64,000 bases of DNA from Hyphomicrobium_B sp001006785 (GCF_001006785.1 NZ_CDHO01000004.1:83015-147014); one strand, 5' to 3'. Numbered from the stretch's first letter, positions 1 to 9,118 are shown. Notes: generated by a model not told the origin, from the sequence alone. Made by a program: numbers and translations.

Positions 1-1
1 C

Positions 2-1426
2 GTCGAAGTACGCGAAAGACCGGCACGCCTCGCCTCGCGACTGAGCGATGCAACGACCTCGGCGGCCGCAGCCGCGGTTGCTGCCGCCAAGGCAGCCGCG
101 GCGGCTTCGATTAGCTCGTTCGCAAGACGGCCTGCTCAAGAGCCGGCATCTGAACCCCAGCCCGAGCATGAGGCCAAGCCCCAGCACGAGGCAGAGGCGC
201 AGCAGGAGCGCGAGCCGCAGCACGAAGCCGAGATCGCTCAGCCGTTGAGCGTCATCGAAAAACGCGACGATGAGCCGGAAGATATCGTCTACGAGGAAAT
301 CGAAGACCGCGTCGAAGATCGTTACGAAAAGCCGATCGACGCCGATCACGACGAGATGATCGAAGACGAAGAACCCGAGCACCAAGACGTCGAAATCGAA
401 GAACCGGAAGCAAACGAACCCGAGCAGGCTGAAGCACCTGTTCCTTCGGTGCCTCTGATTGCCCCGAAGCCGGTCATCCGTCAGCCGATCGAAGGCGGCG
501 ATGATTTCCAGCGCATCCGCGCCATCGATGCCGATCTTGAGCAACGGCTGAAGCACGAAGGCATCGACAGCTTCGAGCACATCGCCGCGTGGGGCGCTGC
601 GGACGTTAAACGCGTCAGCGGATTGCTCGATATTCCCGGCCGCATCGATCGCGAACAGTGGGTCGAGCAGGCGCAAATTCTGGCGAAGGGCGGAGAGACC
701 TACTACTCGCGCAATCGTATCGCCGCGCTCAAGGCCGCAGCCGCCGAAAAGCTGGCTGCCGCGCCGATCGCAGATGCGCCCGCCTCGCCAGCGCCCAAGA
801 CGGTCGAAGATAAACAGCAATCGTCATCGAACGAGGCATCCGCATCCGAGGCGAACAAATCTGCGCCGGCGGTTACCGAGCAGGACTCGGAACCTCAGCT
901 TTCCGGTGTCGCCGCCGCAATCCACGGCCGCTCGGTAGCGGAAATGGCCGCCGCCGCCGCTGCCGCGATCGCCGCTGCATCAGCAAGCGTGACGCGCGGC
1001 CTGAAGCCGATCGAACCGATTTCGCCGCTGACCAAGGTCGATCCGAAAATTTCGATGCCCGCGAAGCTGTCGGACGCCATCAAGGTGAAAGAGGCAGCCG
1101 CAGCACAAACGACATCCGAGAGCGAACTCGAGCCGCCGAGGCCGATGCCGGCCGCAAGCCAAGGTCCGCAAGATGACCTGAAACGCATCCGCGGCGTTGG
1201 CGTCTTGATCGAGAAGCGGCTCAATGCGATGGGCATCACGCGCTACGATCAGATCGCGAACTGGACGAGCGGCGAAATCGATCGCGTCAGTCAGATCTTG
1301 GAATTCAAAGGCCGCATCGAACGCGAGGGCTGGGTCGAGCAGGCGCGGATTCTGCTGAATGGCGGTCAGACGGAATTCTCGCGCCGCGTCGATCGCGGCG
1401 AGGTCGACACCAGCCGCGAGACGTGA
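2..1426 (+). CDS. Two-module helix-hairpin-helix (H3TH-like) protein, 5' truncated
   Basis: The frame is open from the window edge, so the true start lies upstream; 474 residues are visible. The visible N-terminal third is low complexity: Ala-rich, then strongly acidic with many Glu/Asp/Pro. Two similar modules follow, encoded at about 500-725 and 1172-1400. Both contain an R-I-R-x-(I/V)-(D/G)-x-x-(I/L)-E-(Q/K)-R-L segment, then a second half ending in G-R-I-(D/E)-R-E-x-W-V-E-Q-A. They resemble the helix-hairpin-helix 'flap endonuclease-like' modules found at the C-terminus of many alphaproteobacterial proteins of unknown role, which may bind nucleic acid or protein. An Ala-rich linker separates them. 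The last 61 bases overlap the convergent hydrolase gene. Function unknown; an enzymatic nuclease is unlikely since I see no catalytic acidic cluster. Confidence 0.8.
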   Translation, partial: VEVRERPARLASRLSDATTSAAAAAVAAAKAAAAASISSFARRPAQEPASEPQPEHEAKPQHEAEAQQEREPQHEAEIAQPLSVIEKRDDEPEDIVYEEIEDRVEDRYEKPIDADHDEMIEDEEPEHQDVEIEEPEANEPEQAEAPVPSVPLIAPKPVIRQPIEGGDDFQRIRAIDADLEQRLKHEGIDSFEHIAAWGAADVKRVSGLLDIPGRIDREQWVEQAQILAKGGETYYSRNRIAALKAAAAEKLAAAPIADAPASPAPKTVEDKQQSSSNEASASEANKSAPAVTEQDSEPQLSGVAAAIHGRSVAEMAAAAAAAIAAASASVTRGLKPIEPISPLTKVDPKISMPAKLSDAIKVKEAAAAQTTSESELEPPRPMPAASQGPQDDLKRIRGVGVLIEKRLNAMGITRYDQIANWTSGEIDRVSQILEFKGRIEREGWVEQARILLNGGQTEFSRRVDRGEVDTSRET

Positions 1427-2355
1427 CTGAAATCGCTGCGGGTCAAAATTCCATAGCGCCTGTCGGCGTTCGCTTCGTCTGATTGCGCGAAGAACGACGC
1501 GATCGCGGAGATCGTCGGCTCGTCGCGCAGCAGCGGTGCGTGGCCTTCGTTCGGCGCGGTGACCGACGTCATGCGCGGATGCCGCCGCCGCATTTCTTCG
1601 ACCGTTGCTTCGGACAGGAGGTCGGAGTTGCCGCCCCGCACGACGAGCAGCGGCACGCGCTTCAACGCTTCGAATTGCGGCCATAGCTGCGGCATCGGAC
1701 CGTCGAGCACCGACAGGCATTTGGCGAGCTTCGCGTCATAGCCGCTGACCGGCTTGCCGTTTTTCTCGTTGAAGAGCTGCCGCGCGACCGCTTCGGCGTC
1801 GGCCTCCGAAAGGTTCGGAAAATCGCGTCGCGTCAGATCGAGAACGATGCGCGTCGCGTCCGCCCAGCTTTTCGGAACCGGAACGCGTCCGACATAACCA
1901 GCGATACGCGACAGCCCGTCCATTTCGATGACCGGACCGATGTCGTTGAGTACGACCGCGCCGATAAGCGACGGCTGCACCGCCGCAAGCACCATCGCGA
2001 TGAGCCCGCCACGCGACGTGCCGATAATGCCTGCGTCTCTGAGCCCGAGCATGATCATGTAGTCGATCACGTCCTGCATCTCGATCGGGACGGCGTAATT
2101 CTTCCAATCGTCGTCGTACTGCGAGAAACCGCGGCCGCGCGTATCGAGCGTGAAGACATCGCGCTGCGGGCTGCCGCTGCCACTCAGTGCCAATGCGATC
2201 GTGTGAAAGTCGCGGCTGTTTCGCGTGAGCCCGGCGAGGCACACGATCGGCCGCGCACCGCTCGGGTTCAAAGCCGGATAATGACGGCCGTAGAGGCGCA
2301 GCCCGTCCTGGGACGTGAAATAGATCTCTTCAAATCCTTGAGCGGCTGCCGGCAT
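1366..2355 (-). CDS. Alpha/beta hydrolase fold protein
   Basis: A 329-residue soluble alpha/beta hydrolase. The nucleophile elbow is G-T-S-R-G-G with Ser114. The likely acid is Asp245 in the segment VVRGGNSDLL and the likely base is His272 in NEGHAPLL, so a full Ser-Asp-His triad is present in the right order. An oxyanion-type segment (CLAGLTRNS) lies near residue 40. Family members cleave esters, lactones or enol lactones; the substrate cannot be read from sequence. The gene converges on the upstream helix-hairpin-helix gene and overlaps it by 61 bases, so its last 20 residues are encoded opposite that gene's C-terminus. The C-terminal tail after about residue 290 is Arg/Ser-rich and unlike a hydrolase core, which may reflect loss of an earlier stop. 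Confidence 0.85.
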   Translation of the reverse strand: MPAAAQGFEEIYFTSQDGLRLYGRHYPALNPSGARPIVCLAGLTRNSRDFHTIALALSGSGSPQRDVFTLDTRGRGFSQYDDDWKNYAVPIEMQDVIDYMIMLGLRDAGIIGTSRGGLIAMVLAAVQPSLIGAVVLNDIGPVIEMDGLSRIAGYVGRVPVPKSWADATRIVLDLTRRDFPNLSEADAEAVARQLFNEKNGKPVSGYDAKLAKCLSVLDGPMPQLWPQFEALKRVPLLVVRGGNSDLLSEATVEEMRRRHPRMTSVTAPNEGHAPLLRDEPTISAIASFFAQSDEANADRRYGILTRSDFSHVSRLVSTSPRSTRRENSV

Positions 2356-2375
2356 CGTCGCGTCGTCTCCCCCTG

Positions 2376-2398
2376 AAGTGCTTCCGGAAAGGCTCTAG
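2376..2398. repeat. Truncated copy of the interspersed GTGCTTCCGGAAA...GGCTCTAG repeat
   Basis: This short stretch contains GTGCTTCCGGAAA followed at once by GGCTCTAG. Both words occur, about 70 bases apart, in the fuller element at 20494-20594, so this looks like a copy with its middle deleted. The CTAG at its end supplies the TAG stop of the minus-strand slt gene. Confidence 0.5.
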
Positions 2399-4614
2399 CC
2401 TTCGTTGTCGCTGGCGGTGTTCGTGCGCATCTGGCTGCTGCTCGGAGCTTTCCCATGATCCGGTGCGCGAACGAGATCCTGCTGCAGGCGAAGCGCGTTC
2501 TTTGAAAACCCGAGGCGCGCGCGATAGATCTGGATGTTCGCGAGAACCTTCGTCACGTAATCGCGCGTCTCGGTAATCGGAATGCGCTCGATCCAATCGA
2601 CGGTGTCGACGCGGGCTTCGCGTGGATCGCCGTTTTCTTTCATCCATTGGCGCGCGCGCCCGGGACCGGCGTTGTAGCCTGTTAGCCCAAGCACGTACGA
2701 ACCGTCAAAGTCATCCATGCGGTCGGCGATGTAGGCCGATGCCAGGGTGACGTTGTAGCGTGTGTCTGAGAGCAGGCGCGAGAGATCGCATTTCATTTTG
2801 TAGTCGCGGCAAACGTGGCGCGCCGTGCCCGGCATGATCTGCAGCAGGCCCTTGGCTCCGGCACCGGAGACGATCTGCGAGTCGAACTCGGTTTCCTGAC
2901 GTGCGAGGCCGAGCAGCAGGGCGAGTTCCGGTGGCTTGCGCAGCGGCTTGTAGCCCGGGAACGCTGTTACGGGATACGCATATGTCAGCAGGTTCTGGCC
3001 TTTGGCGACGGCGGTTTTGCCGATGCGCAGCGACATCTGCGGATCGCCGATCGCGCGCGCAACGTAGGCGACCATTCCGGCTTCGGCTTCGTTTGACGTC
3101 GCGGAGTGCAGGGCGACGAGGAAGCTGCGCGTGTAAAGGCGGGACAGCTTCGCTTTCGAAGCCAGCACCAGCGCCTTCGTCGCGTCATCCGCCATGAATT
3201 TGCGGATCTGGTCGGGCGACGGATACGCGGGCGGCTTGATCTCGAGCGACGTTCGTCCCGGCTGCAACATCTGCATCGCGAGCAGTCCGTGGAATGTGTC
3301 GGTGTTCTGCGCCGCGAGCCGGTAAGCCTTTGTCGCGGCAGCCTTGTCGCCCCGCGCATCTGCAACGCGTCCGAGCCAGTATTGCGCCTTCGCTACGCTC
3401 AGCGGTCCGTCAGCGGCTGCCGCCATGGCGCGAAAATGCTTCTCGGCGGCGTCGATATTGTTCAGGTAGCGGAACGCGATCCATCCCGCCATGAACGTCT
3501 GCTCTTTGAGCGGATTGACCGTCAAAGGACCGGCATCGCGGGTGAGGCGATAGGCAAGCTTCGCCTTGCCGAGCTTCAACGCGCCGTAGGCCAACTCGCG
3601 GCGCTCCGCCCACCACTCGTCAAGTTCCGCGATCTTTTTCGGATCGGGCGGCACCGAGAGAATGAGTTCGGCCGCTTCATCGATATTGCCTGCTTTGCGT
3701 AGAACCTGCGCGCGATGGAACGTCAGTCCCGCGTCGCTGTCGTCGTGGTCGGCAAGCGCGCCCATCAGCGCATGCGCATTCTTGGCTTTGTCGAAGACTG
3801 CGAGCCGCGCGGTCGCTTTTTTCTGCTCCGAGTTCGGCAACAGCGGAATGAGACGGCGTGCGGCGGCAACGCGCGCGGCGCGATTGTCGGCAAAACGCAC
3901 ATCATCCGTGACGAGTCGATCGAAGCGCCATTTGTGATCGTCAGCCGTCAGGAGCTTGCCGAAGCGCGCGAGAAAGCCGTTTTCCAATGCCGGAGGCAGT
4001 GTCGTCTCGCGCCACGTCTTGGCGGCGAGAGATCGCGCCTTCGACGTGTTGCCTTCCGCGAGATAGGCGGATGCGAGCGCTGCAGTCCCGGCACCCGTCT
4101 GCGGTTCCTCGCTTGCGAAATAGCTTTTGATCGCGCCGGAGCTTCCACCCTTGGTGAAAAGCGCCTCTTCCAGACGCTGAACGAGCATCGCCCGCGATGG
4201 CCAGCGCGGATTGTTTTTCAGAAAAGCCTGATACTCGGCCGGATCGCCGAGCCCCGCGCGCAGCCTGATCCAGTCGGCGAGCTTCCGCGCTACGGGGTCG
4301 GAAATATTGGCCTTGGCGGCATTGAACCGGTCGTCGTTCTGAGCGCCGACCGCTGCAACGGCCTCCCGCAGGCTTTTGGCGTCCTCGGCGGAGGGTTCGG
4401 CCGACAACACGGGGGCGAGCGCCGAGCGGAGCTTATCGAGCTGCTTCTGCTCATCGGGAAGCGGCCGGGGCGCTGCGACATCGCTCCAGGGTGAGTCGGC
4501 GAAAACCGGCGGCGAAACGGCAAGGCAGAGCGACGCCAGACAGCATGCCGCGGCGCTCACCAGAGCGCCGGCACGAAGGAGATTTGGCGTTGCCACGGCA
4601 GGGTTTAGAGGCAT
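2395..4614 (-). CDS. slt: Soluble lytic murein transglycosylase, Slt70 type
   Basis: 739 residues. It cleaves the beta-1,4 bond between MurNAc and GlcNAc in peptidoglycan, forming 1,6-anhydro ends, in the periplasm. A hydrophobic N-terminal segment ending in PPVFA-DS is a likely signal peptide. A long helical repeat region like the Slt70 superhelix follows. The C-terminal lysozyme-like domain carries LARQETEFDSQI with the catalytic Glu near residue 571, then GAKGLLQIMPGTA, both diagnostic of Slt. The end of the gene is a short disordered Ser/Asn-rich tail. The TAG stop lies in an interspersed repeat remnant. The gene is transcribed away from dapA, and the 284-base gap between them must hold both promoters. 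Confidence 0.93.
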   Translation of the reverse strand: MPLNPAVATPNLLRAGALVSAAACCLASLCLAVSPPVFADSPWSDVAAPRPLPDEQKQLDKLRSALAPVLSAEPSAEDAKSLREAVAAVGAQNDDRFNAAKANISDPVARKLADWIRLRAGLGDPAEYQAFLKNNPRWPSRAMLVQRLEEALFTKGGSSGAIKSYFASEEPQTGAGTAALASAYLAEGNTSKARSLAAKTWRETTLPPALENGFLARFGKLLTADDHKWRFDRLVTDDVRFADNRAARVAAARRLIPLLPNSEQKKATARLAVFDKAKNAHALMGALADHDDSDAGLTFHRAQVLRKAGNIDEAAELILSVPPDPKKIAELDEWWAERRELAYGALKLGKAKLAYRLTRDAGPLTVNPLKEQTFMAGWIAFRYLNNIDAAEKHFRAMAAAADGPLSVAKAQYWLGRVADARGDKAAATKAYRLAAQNTDTFHGLLAMQMLQPGRTSLEIKPPAYPSPDQIRKFMADDATKALVLASKAKLSRLYTRSFLVALHSATSNEAEAGMVAYVARAIGDPQMSLRIGKTAVAKGQNLLTYAYPVTAFPGYKPLRKPPELALLLGLARQETEFDSQIVSGAGAKGLLQIMPGTARHVCRDYKMKCDLSRLLSDTRYNVTLASAYIADRMDDFDGSYVLGLTGYNAGPGRARQWMKENGDPREARVDTVDWIERIPITETRDYVTKVLANIQIYRARLGFSKNALRLQQDLVRAPDHGKAPSSSQMRTNTASDNEG

Positions 4615-4898
4615 CGTCTCTCATTCGGTGGGACGCAGGGATGCACGATCTTGCAGCAAGCCTGACGAGCGCCTAATGTCATTTTGCTTGCGCCTAAAAG
4701 GGTTCGTCCGGCCGCATTAAGCGGGGGGATGACTGCCGACGCAAGCGCTTAACGGACGAGGTCGCACGCCGGTGCGGCAACAGCGTGGCTCGCGTTGACG
4801 GGGCTATTTAGGACAAGTTCATCAGTTGACGCCTACAACCGGGGTTCGTCGACTCTTCCGGAAGCACCTCGCTCCGGGACGCAAATCAAGGCGCATGC

Positions 4899-5789
4899 AT
4901 GTTTAAAGGTTCGATTACGGCGCTCATCACGCCTTTCAGAAATGGCAAGGTCGATGAAGCGGCCTTCACGCGGTTTGTAGAGTGGCAGATCGCGGAAGGC
5001 TCGCACGGCCTCGTCCCGGTCGGAACCACAGGCGAAAGCCCGACGCTCGACTTCGATGAGCACAAGCGCGTCATCGAACTGTGCGTCACGACCGCGAAAA
5101 AGCGTGTGCCCGTCCTCGCCGGAACCGGCTCCAACTCGACGGACGAAGCTGTCGAGCTTTCGCAGTATGCTGAAAAGGTCGGATCGGACGCGGTTCTGAT
5201 CGTGACGCCCTATTACAATAAGCCGAGCCAGGAAGGGCTTTATCAGCACTTCAAGGCGATCAACGACGCGATCAATATCCCGATCATCATTTACAACATT
5301 CCGGGCCGCTCCGTCGTCGACATGTCGGTGCAGACTATGGCGCGTTGCTACGAGCTGAAGAATGTTGTCGGCGTGAAGGACGCGACGGCCAATCTCGCGC
5401 GCCCGTCGCAGACGCGCGCGGCGCTCGGGCCGGATTTCTGTCAGCTCTCCGGCGAAGACGCGACCGCGCTCGGCTTCATGGCGCATGGCGGCGCGGGATG
5501 CATTTCCGTTGCCTCGAACGTTGCGCCGCGCCTTTGCTCCGAGTTCCAGAACGCCTGTCTCGCCGGCGATTTCAAGAAAGCACTCGCGCTTCAGGATCGC
5601 CTGATGCCTCTGCACGAGGTCATGTTTATCGAAAGCAATCCGGGGCCGGTGAAGTACGCGGTCTCGAGATTGGGCTTCGGGACCGGTGAGATGCGCCTGC
5701 CGATGGTTCCGATTTCGGACGCCGCGCGCAAGGCCGTCGATAAGGTGCTGAGCGATCTCGATCTGATCGACGCCCGAGCGGCCGAATAG
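4899..5789 (+). CDS. dapA: 4-hydroxy-tetrahydrodipicolinate synthase
   Basis: A 296-residue TIM-barrel aldolase that condenses pyruvate with aspartate semialdehyde, the first committed step of the diaminopimelate/lysine pathway. The active-site residues are present: Thr43-Thr44 in VGTTGES, Tyr132 in IYNIPGRS, Arg137, and the Schiff-base Lys160 in VVGVKDAT. The length is normal. smpB follows after 24 bases and the peroxiredoxin-like gene 3 bases later, so the three are probably cotranscribed. The product supplies both protein lysine and the peptidoglycan cross-link residue, and the neighbour on the other side is the peptidoglycan-cleaving slt. Confidence 0.96.
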   Translation: MFKGSITALITPFRNGKVDEAAFTRFVEWQIAEGSHGLVPVGTTGESPTLDFDEHKRVIELCVTTAKKRVPVLAGTGSNSTDEAVELSQYAEKVGSDAVLIVTPYYNKPSQEGLYQHFKAINDAINIPIIIYNIPGRSVVDMSVQTMARCYELKNVVGVKDATANLARPSQTRAALGPDFCQLSGEDATALGFMAHGGAGCISVASNVAPRLCSEFQNACLAGDFKKALALQDRLMPLHEVMFIESNPGPVKYAVSRLGFGTGEMRLPMVPISDAARKAVDKVLSDLDLIDARAAE

Positions 5790-5813
5790 AACGCGCCTGG
5801 AGTTTGTTGAACG

Positions 5814-6287
5814 ATGGCCGCGAAACGCGACGACGGCAGCACGCTTGTCGCCGAGAACCGCAAAGCACGGCACGAATACTTCATCACCGACAGCTGGGAA
5901 GCCGGTATCGAGCTGCTCGGCTCGGAGGTGAAGTCTTTGCGGCGTGGTCAGTCGAACATTGCCGAAAGCTACGCGTCCGTTGAGGATCAGGGGGTCTGGC
6001 TGATCAACAGCTACATCGCCGAATATCCGGGTGCTTCGCTGTTCCCACACGAGCCGCGCCGCAAGCGCCGCCTGCTGATGCATGCGAAAGAGATCCACAA
6101 GATCGCGATCGCCGTCGAGCGCAAGGGCATGACGCTCGTGCCGCTCGAACTTTATTTCAACGAGAAAGGCAGGGCGAAAGTCAAAGTCGGTCTCGCTCAG
6201 GGCAAGAACCAATCCGACAAGCGACAGGACGCAGCCAAACGCGATTGGAACCGGGAGAAGGCGCGCCTCATGCGCGACCGGGGCTGA
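5814..6287 (+). CDS. smpB: SsrA-binding protein SmpB
   Basis: 157 residues. SmpB binds tmRNA and positions it in stalled ribosomes for trans-translation. The N-terminal segment VAENRKARHEYFI and the core IELLGSEVKSLRRGQSNI are characteristic. The C-terminal tail is basic (KRQDAAKRDWNREKARLMR), as expected for the part that enters the ribosomal mRNA channel. The tmRNA gene itself is not in the window. The gene lies in a dapA-smpB operon order common in Hyphomicrobiales. Confidence 0.96.
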   Translation: MAAKRDDGSTLVAENRKARHEYFITDSWEAGIELLGSEVKSLRRGQSNIAESYASVEDQGVWLINSYIAEYPGASLFPHEPRRKRRLLMHAKEIHKIAIAVERKGMTLVPLELYFNEKGRAKVKVGLAQGKNQSDKRQDAAKRDWNREKARLMRDRG

Positions 6288-6290
6288 GCC

Positions 6291-6860
6291 ATGTCGCAGA
6301 CATCCAAGACGAACGATGCTTGGCCGTGGCCTGCGCCCGTCGATGATGGCGCGGCTAAACACATCATCGCCGGAACGCGCCTGCCGGACGTTTCGCTGCC
6401 CGCCACACGCGGCGCGAACGTCAACCTCGCACGTTATCAGGAGCGCGCCGTCGTCTTCGTCTACCCGATGACGGGAATGCCCGGCACGCCGAACCCGCCG
6501 AACTGGGACACCATTGCAGGCGCTCACGGTTCGACGCCCGAAGCGGAAGGCTTTCGCGATTGTTACGCCGAGTTCGAATTGCTCGGCTACGAGGTCTTCG
6601 GCCTGAGCGCGCAATCACATGCCGAGCAGCACCAATTCGCTCTTCGCGCCGGAATTCCCTATCTGCTGCTCAGCGACGAACATCTCGCATTCGCCGATGC
6701 GCTGAAACTGCCGCGCTTCGAAACGGGCGGCGCGACGTATCTCAAACGGCTGACGATGATCGTGAAAAACGGCGTGATCTACCGGGTGGTTTATCCGGTA
6801 CATCCCCCGGCGACGCACGCGCGCGAGCTGCTGCAGTCGCTCAATCAAGCGCGCGCCTGA
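6291..6860 (+). CDS. Peroxiredoxin-like (AhpC/TSA fold) protein lacking the peroxidatic cysteine
   Basis: 189 residues. The sequence follows the BCP-like peroxiredoxin layout: YPMTGMPGTPNPPNWDTIAGAHG, then a F-R-D segment, VFGLSAQ, LLSDEHLAF and a C-terminal YPVHPP. In canonical relatives the GCTPxxC motif holds the peroxidatic and resolving cysteines. Here it reads GSTPEAE, so position 81 is Ser and 86 is Glu. One Cys (91) lies five residues later in FRDCY. Standard thiol peroxidase chemistry therefore looks impossible unless Cys91 takes over. It may be a structural or regulatory homologue. The gene begins 3 bases after smpB and its last 20 bases overlap the convergent glycosylase gene. Confidence 0.75.
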   Translation: MSQTSKTNDAWPWPAPVDDGAAKHIIAGTRLPDVSLPATRGANVNLARYQERAVVFVYPMTGMPGTPNPPNWDTIAGAHGSTPEAEGFRDCYAEFELLGYEVFGLSAQSHAEQHQFALRAGIPYLLLSDEHLAFADALKLPRFETGGATYLKRLTMIVKNGVIYRVVYPVHPPATHARELLQSLNQARA

Positions 6861-7500
6861 TATCCTCGAACACGGCTTCGAACATCGCGGGCGTCAGCCG
6901 GCCCGTGTTGGTATTGTAGCGCGAGCAGTGGAAGCTATCGAACAGCACGCGCCCCGGTTCGATCTCGTGCCGCGCCCCGTGCGCGAACGGAAATAACGCC
7001 TTGCGCTTTCCGAGCGTCGTCAAAACCTGATCATGCGCAATTCGTCCAAGCGCGAGCATGATCTCCATTCGCGGCAGATGACCGAGCCGCGATTGGAAAA
7101 ACGGGCGGCAGGTCGCGATCTCTTTGGGTTCGGGTTTGTTTTCCGGCGGAACGCAGCGCACCGCGTTCGTGATCATGCAGTCGACGAGCTTCAGCCCATC
7201 GTCGCTGCGAGCCTGGTAGTTGCCACGCGCAAAACCGTAAGCCAGCAGCGTCGCATAGAGAAGATCGCCAGCATAGTCGCCGGTGAAAGGCCGTCCGGTC
7301 CGGTTGGCGCCGTTGCGTCCGGGCGCCAATCCCACGATGAGAAGCCGGGCCTTCGGATCGCCGAACGACGGCACCGCGCCATTGAACCACGTCGGCTCTT
7401 TGGCTTCGTTATCGCGGCGATACGCGACAAGGCGCGGACAGCGTCCGCATTTGACGGGGGCCTCGGGTCCAACACCGTCAGCCGTCAGCGCGCCCGCCAT
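6841..7500 (-). CDS. Type-5 uracil-DNA glycosylase (UDGb), iron-sulfur
   Basis: 219 residues. It removes uracil, and in characterised relatives also other deaminated or oxidised bases, from DNA to start base excision repair. Four cysteines fit the [4Fe-4S] ligands of this superfamily: Cys18 and Cys21 (KCGRCPRL), Cys116 (AVRCVPP) and Cys131. Motif A, GLAPGRNGANRTGRPFTGD, is the UDGb form. The C-terminal motif HCSRYNTNTGRLTPAM (His191) matches the family's H-x-S-x-x-N-T-x-T-G-R-L-T-P; the Cys after the His is atypical. The 3' end overlaps the peroxiredoxin-like gene by 20 bases. Confidence 0.9.
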   Translation of the reverse strand: MAGALTADGVGPEAPVKCGRCPRLVAYRRDNEAKEPTWFNGAVPSFGDPKARLLIVGLAPGRNGANRTGRPFTGDYAGDLLYATLLAYGFARGNYQARSDDGLKLVDCMITNAVRCVPPENKPEPKEIATCRPFFQSRLGHLPRMEIMLALGRIAHDQVLTTLGKRKALFPFAHGARHEIEPGRVLFDSFHCSRYNTNTGRLTPAMFEAVFEDIRRALD

Positions 7501-7531
7501 GCGTCAAAGACCTTCCGAGAGGGCCGGTCGC

Positions 7532-8173
7532 TCAGACTTCCTCTTCCGCGAGATCATCGTCTCCGAAATAGCTGGCATCGCGGGGAGACTGAGACGGTCC
7601 CCGTCCTGCATAGCTCCGCGAGCCTTCACGCGGTCCACGACCATTCTGCGCCCTGCCGACCTGATCCTCTAAATCCGCAAGATCGATAAATTGATCGGCC
7701 TGACGGCGCAACTCGTCGGCGACCATCGGCGGCTGCGTTTGCAACGTCGAGATGACGCTGACGCGCTTGCCCTTCTGCTGAAGAGCCGCAACGAGGCTGC
7801 GGAAATCTCCGTCGCCCGAAAATATAACGATGTGGTCGAGGCTGTCGGCGAGGCGCATGGCATCGACGGTGAGCTCGATGTCCATGTTGCCTTTGACTTT
7901 GCGACGGCCGGTCGCGTCGGTGAATTCCTTCGTCGGCTTCGTCACCATCGAGAAGCCGTTGTAGTCCAGCCAGTCGATCAGTGGGCGGATCGAGGAATAT
8001 TCCTGCTCTTCGGCCAGCGCCGTATAATAGAGAGCCCTGACGAGCTGGCCCTTCTGCCGGAACAGGCCGAGCAGACGCTTATAGTCGATGTCGAAACCGA
8101 GTGACTTTGCGGTCGCGTAGAGGTTAGCGCCGTCGATGAATAGCGCGATGCGTTCTGTAGGATAAAAATGCAT
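7532..8173 (-). CDS. NYN domain (LabA/DUF88 family) protein
   Basis: 213 residues. The N-terminus has ALFIDGANLYATAKSLG with the PIN-like acidic residue Asp14 and Asn17. Further acidic motifs follow: NMDIELTVDAM and IVIFSGDGDFRSLV. These are the metal-binding carboxylates of the NYN/PIN-like nuclease fold. The C-terminal 40 residues are Arg/Gly/Ser-rich and probably disordered. Family members are predicted RNases or RNA-binding factors; the target is unknown. The gene stands alone, reading away from rpoZ. Confidence 0.85.
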   Translation of the reverse strand: MHFYPTERIALFIDGANLYATAKSLGFDIDYKRLLGLFRQKGQLVRALYYTALAEEQEYSSIRPLIDWLDYNGFSMVTKPTKEFTDATGRRKVKGNMDIELTVDAMRLADSLDHIVIFSGDGDFRSLVAALQQKGKRVSVISTLQTQPPMVADELRRQADQFIDLADLEDQVGRAQNGRGPREGSRSYAGRGPSQSPRDASYFGDDDLAEEEV

Positions 8174-8556
8174 GGCCGATCCCTGATGCCATTTCGAAAT
8201 TAAACAATGTCCAACAACGTCGCCGGAAGTATCGATGGAAGAAATTCTTCCTCTTTCGCAACGAACGCCGTGCCGGGCAGGGAGTCAAAGCGCTTCTACA
8301 GCGTAGACATATCGATATCAGATTATCGTCACGATTAACAATTGTGACATATAGTCTGCTCAATTTGGCTCGAAACCCGGATTGAAGCAACGACAACCTG
8401 GGCCGTCGCGCAACGATTTCGGTCAAGTGAGCTTGCGTTTTTCACGATAAGATGCGAAAGAAACCGGCACATGGCGCTGTAAAGCGGTCCAAGAGATTGT
8501 TTGCGCCCTCATTCCAATTGAGCAGCCGATAGTTAACCAAGGGAAGGTCACCCCTC
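8174..8556. other. Divergent intergenic region between the NYN gene and rpoZ
   Basis: 383 bases with no convincing reading frame. A patch around 8290-8365 is visibly AT-richer than its surroundings and includes the palindrome ACAATTGT, so it probably holds the divergent promoters. I could not pick out a -10/-35 pair with confidence. Upstream of rpoZ the sequence AAGGGAAGG serves as ribosome binding site. Confidence 0.4.
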
Positions 8557-9015
8557 ATGGCTCGCGTTACTGTCGAAGATTGCGTCGACAAAATTCCTAA
8601 CCGTTTTGAGCTGGTTCTCCTTGCGGCACACCGGGCTCGCGCCATCACCAACGGCAGCGCCATCACGATCGCGCCCGACGACGACAAGAACCCCGTCATC
8701 GCGTTGCGCGAAATCGCCGAAAAGACCCTCTCGCCCGACGACATGCGCGAGACGCTCATTTCCTCGATCCAGAAGAACACTGAAGTCGACGAGCCGGAAG
8801 CCGTCGCCGCGCCGCTTCTGCCGCCGGATCGCCGTGCGCCGATGCTGGGTCGCGATGACCTGTCGACCGATACGCAGGTCGACGTCATGACGGAAGAACA
8901 GCTTCTGCGTGGCCTCGAAAGCATGACCCCGCTGGAGCCGTCCGCAAACATCGGATCGGGGGCAGGCCCGCGGGAGCGCGAACGTGACCGCGATCCGCGT
9001 GACCGCTCGCGCTAA
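8557..9015 (+). CDS. rpoZ: DNA-directed RNA polymerase omega subunit
   Basis: 152 residues. Omega assists folding and assembly of the beta' subunit and forms part of the ppGpp site 1. The N-terminal MARVTVEDCVDKIPNRFELV and the AAHRARAI segment are the conserved core. As in other alphaproteobacteria, the protein has a C-terminal extension, here acidic and then Arg/Asp-rich, that Escherichia coli omega lacks. It is followed by rsh, the ppGpp enzyme, the usual order in proteobacteria, which links the alarmone synthase to the polymerase subunit that helps bind it. Confidence 0.95.
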   Translation: MARVTVEDCVDKIPNRFELVLLAAHRARAITNGSAITIAPDDDKNPVIALREIAEKTLSPDDMRETLISSIQKNTEVDEPEAVAAPLLPPDRRAPMLGRDDLSTDTQVDVMTEEQLLRGLESMTPLEPSANIGSGAGPRERERDRDPRDRSR

Positions 9016-9118
9016 ATCCTGTGGCGGGTATCGTTCCGTCGCATAGCCGCACCCCGTTTGACTTTAAACTGCACCGCAGATTCAGGTACGCTTGCGCCCG
9101 GAAGGAGTGCGGCGGAAC

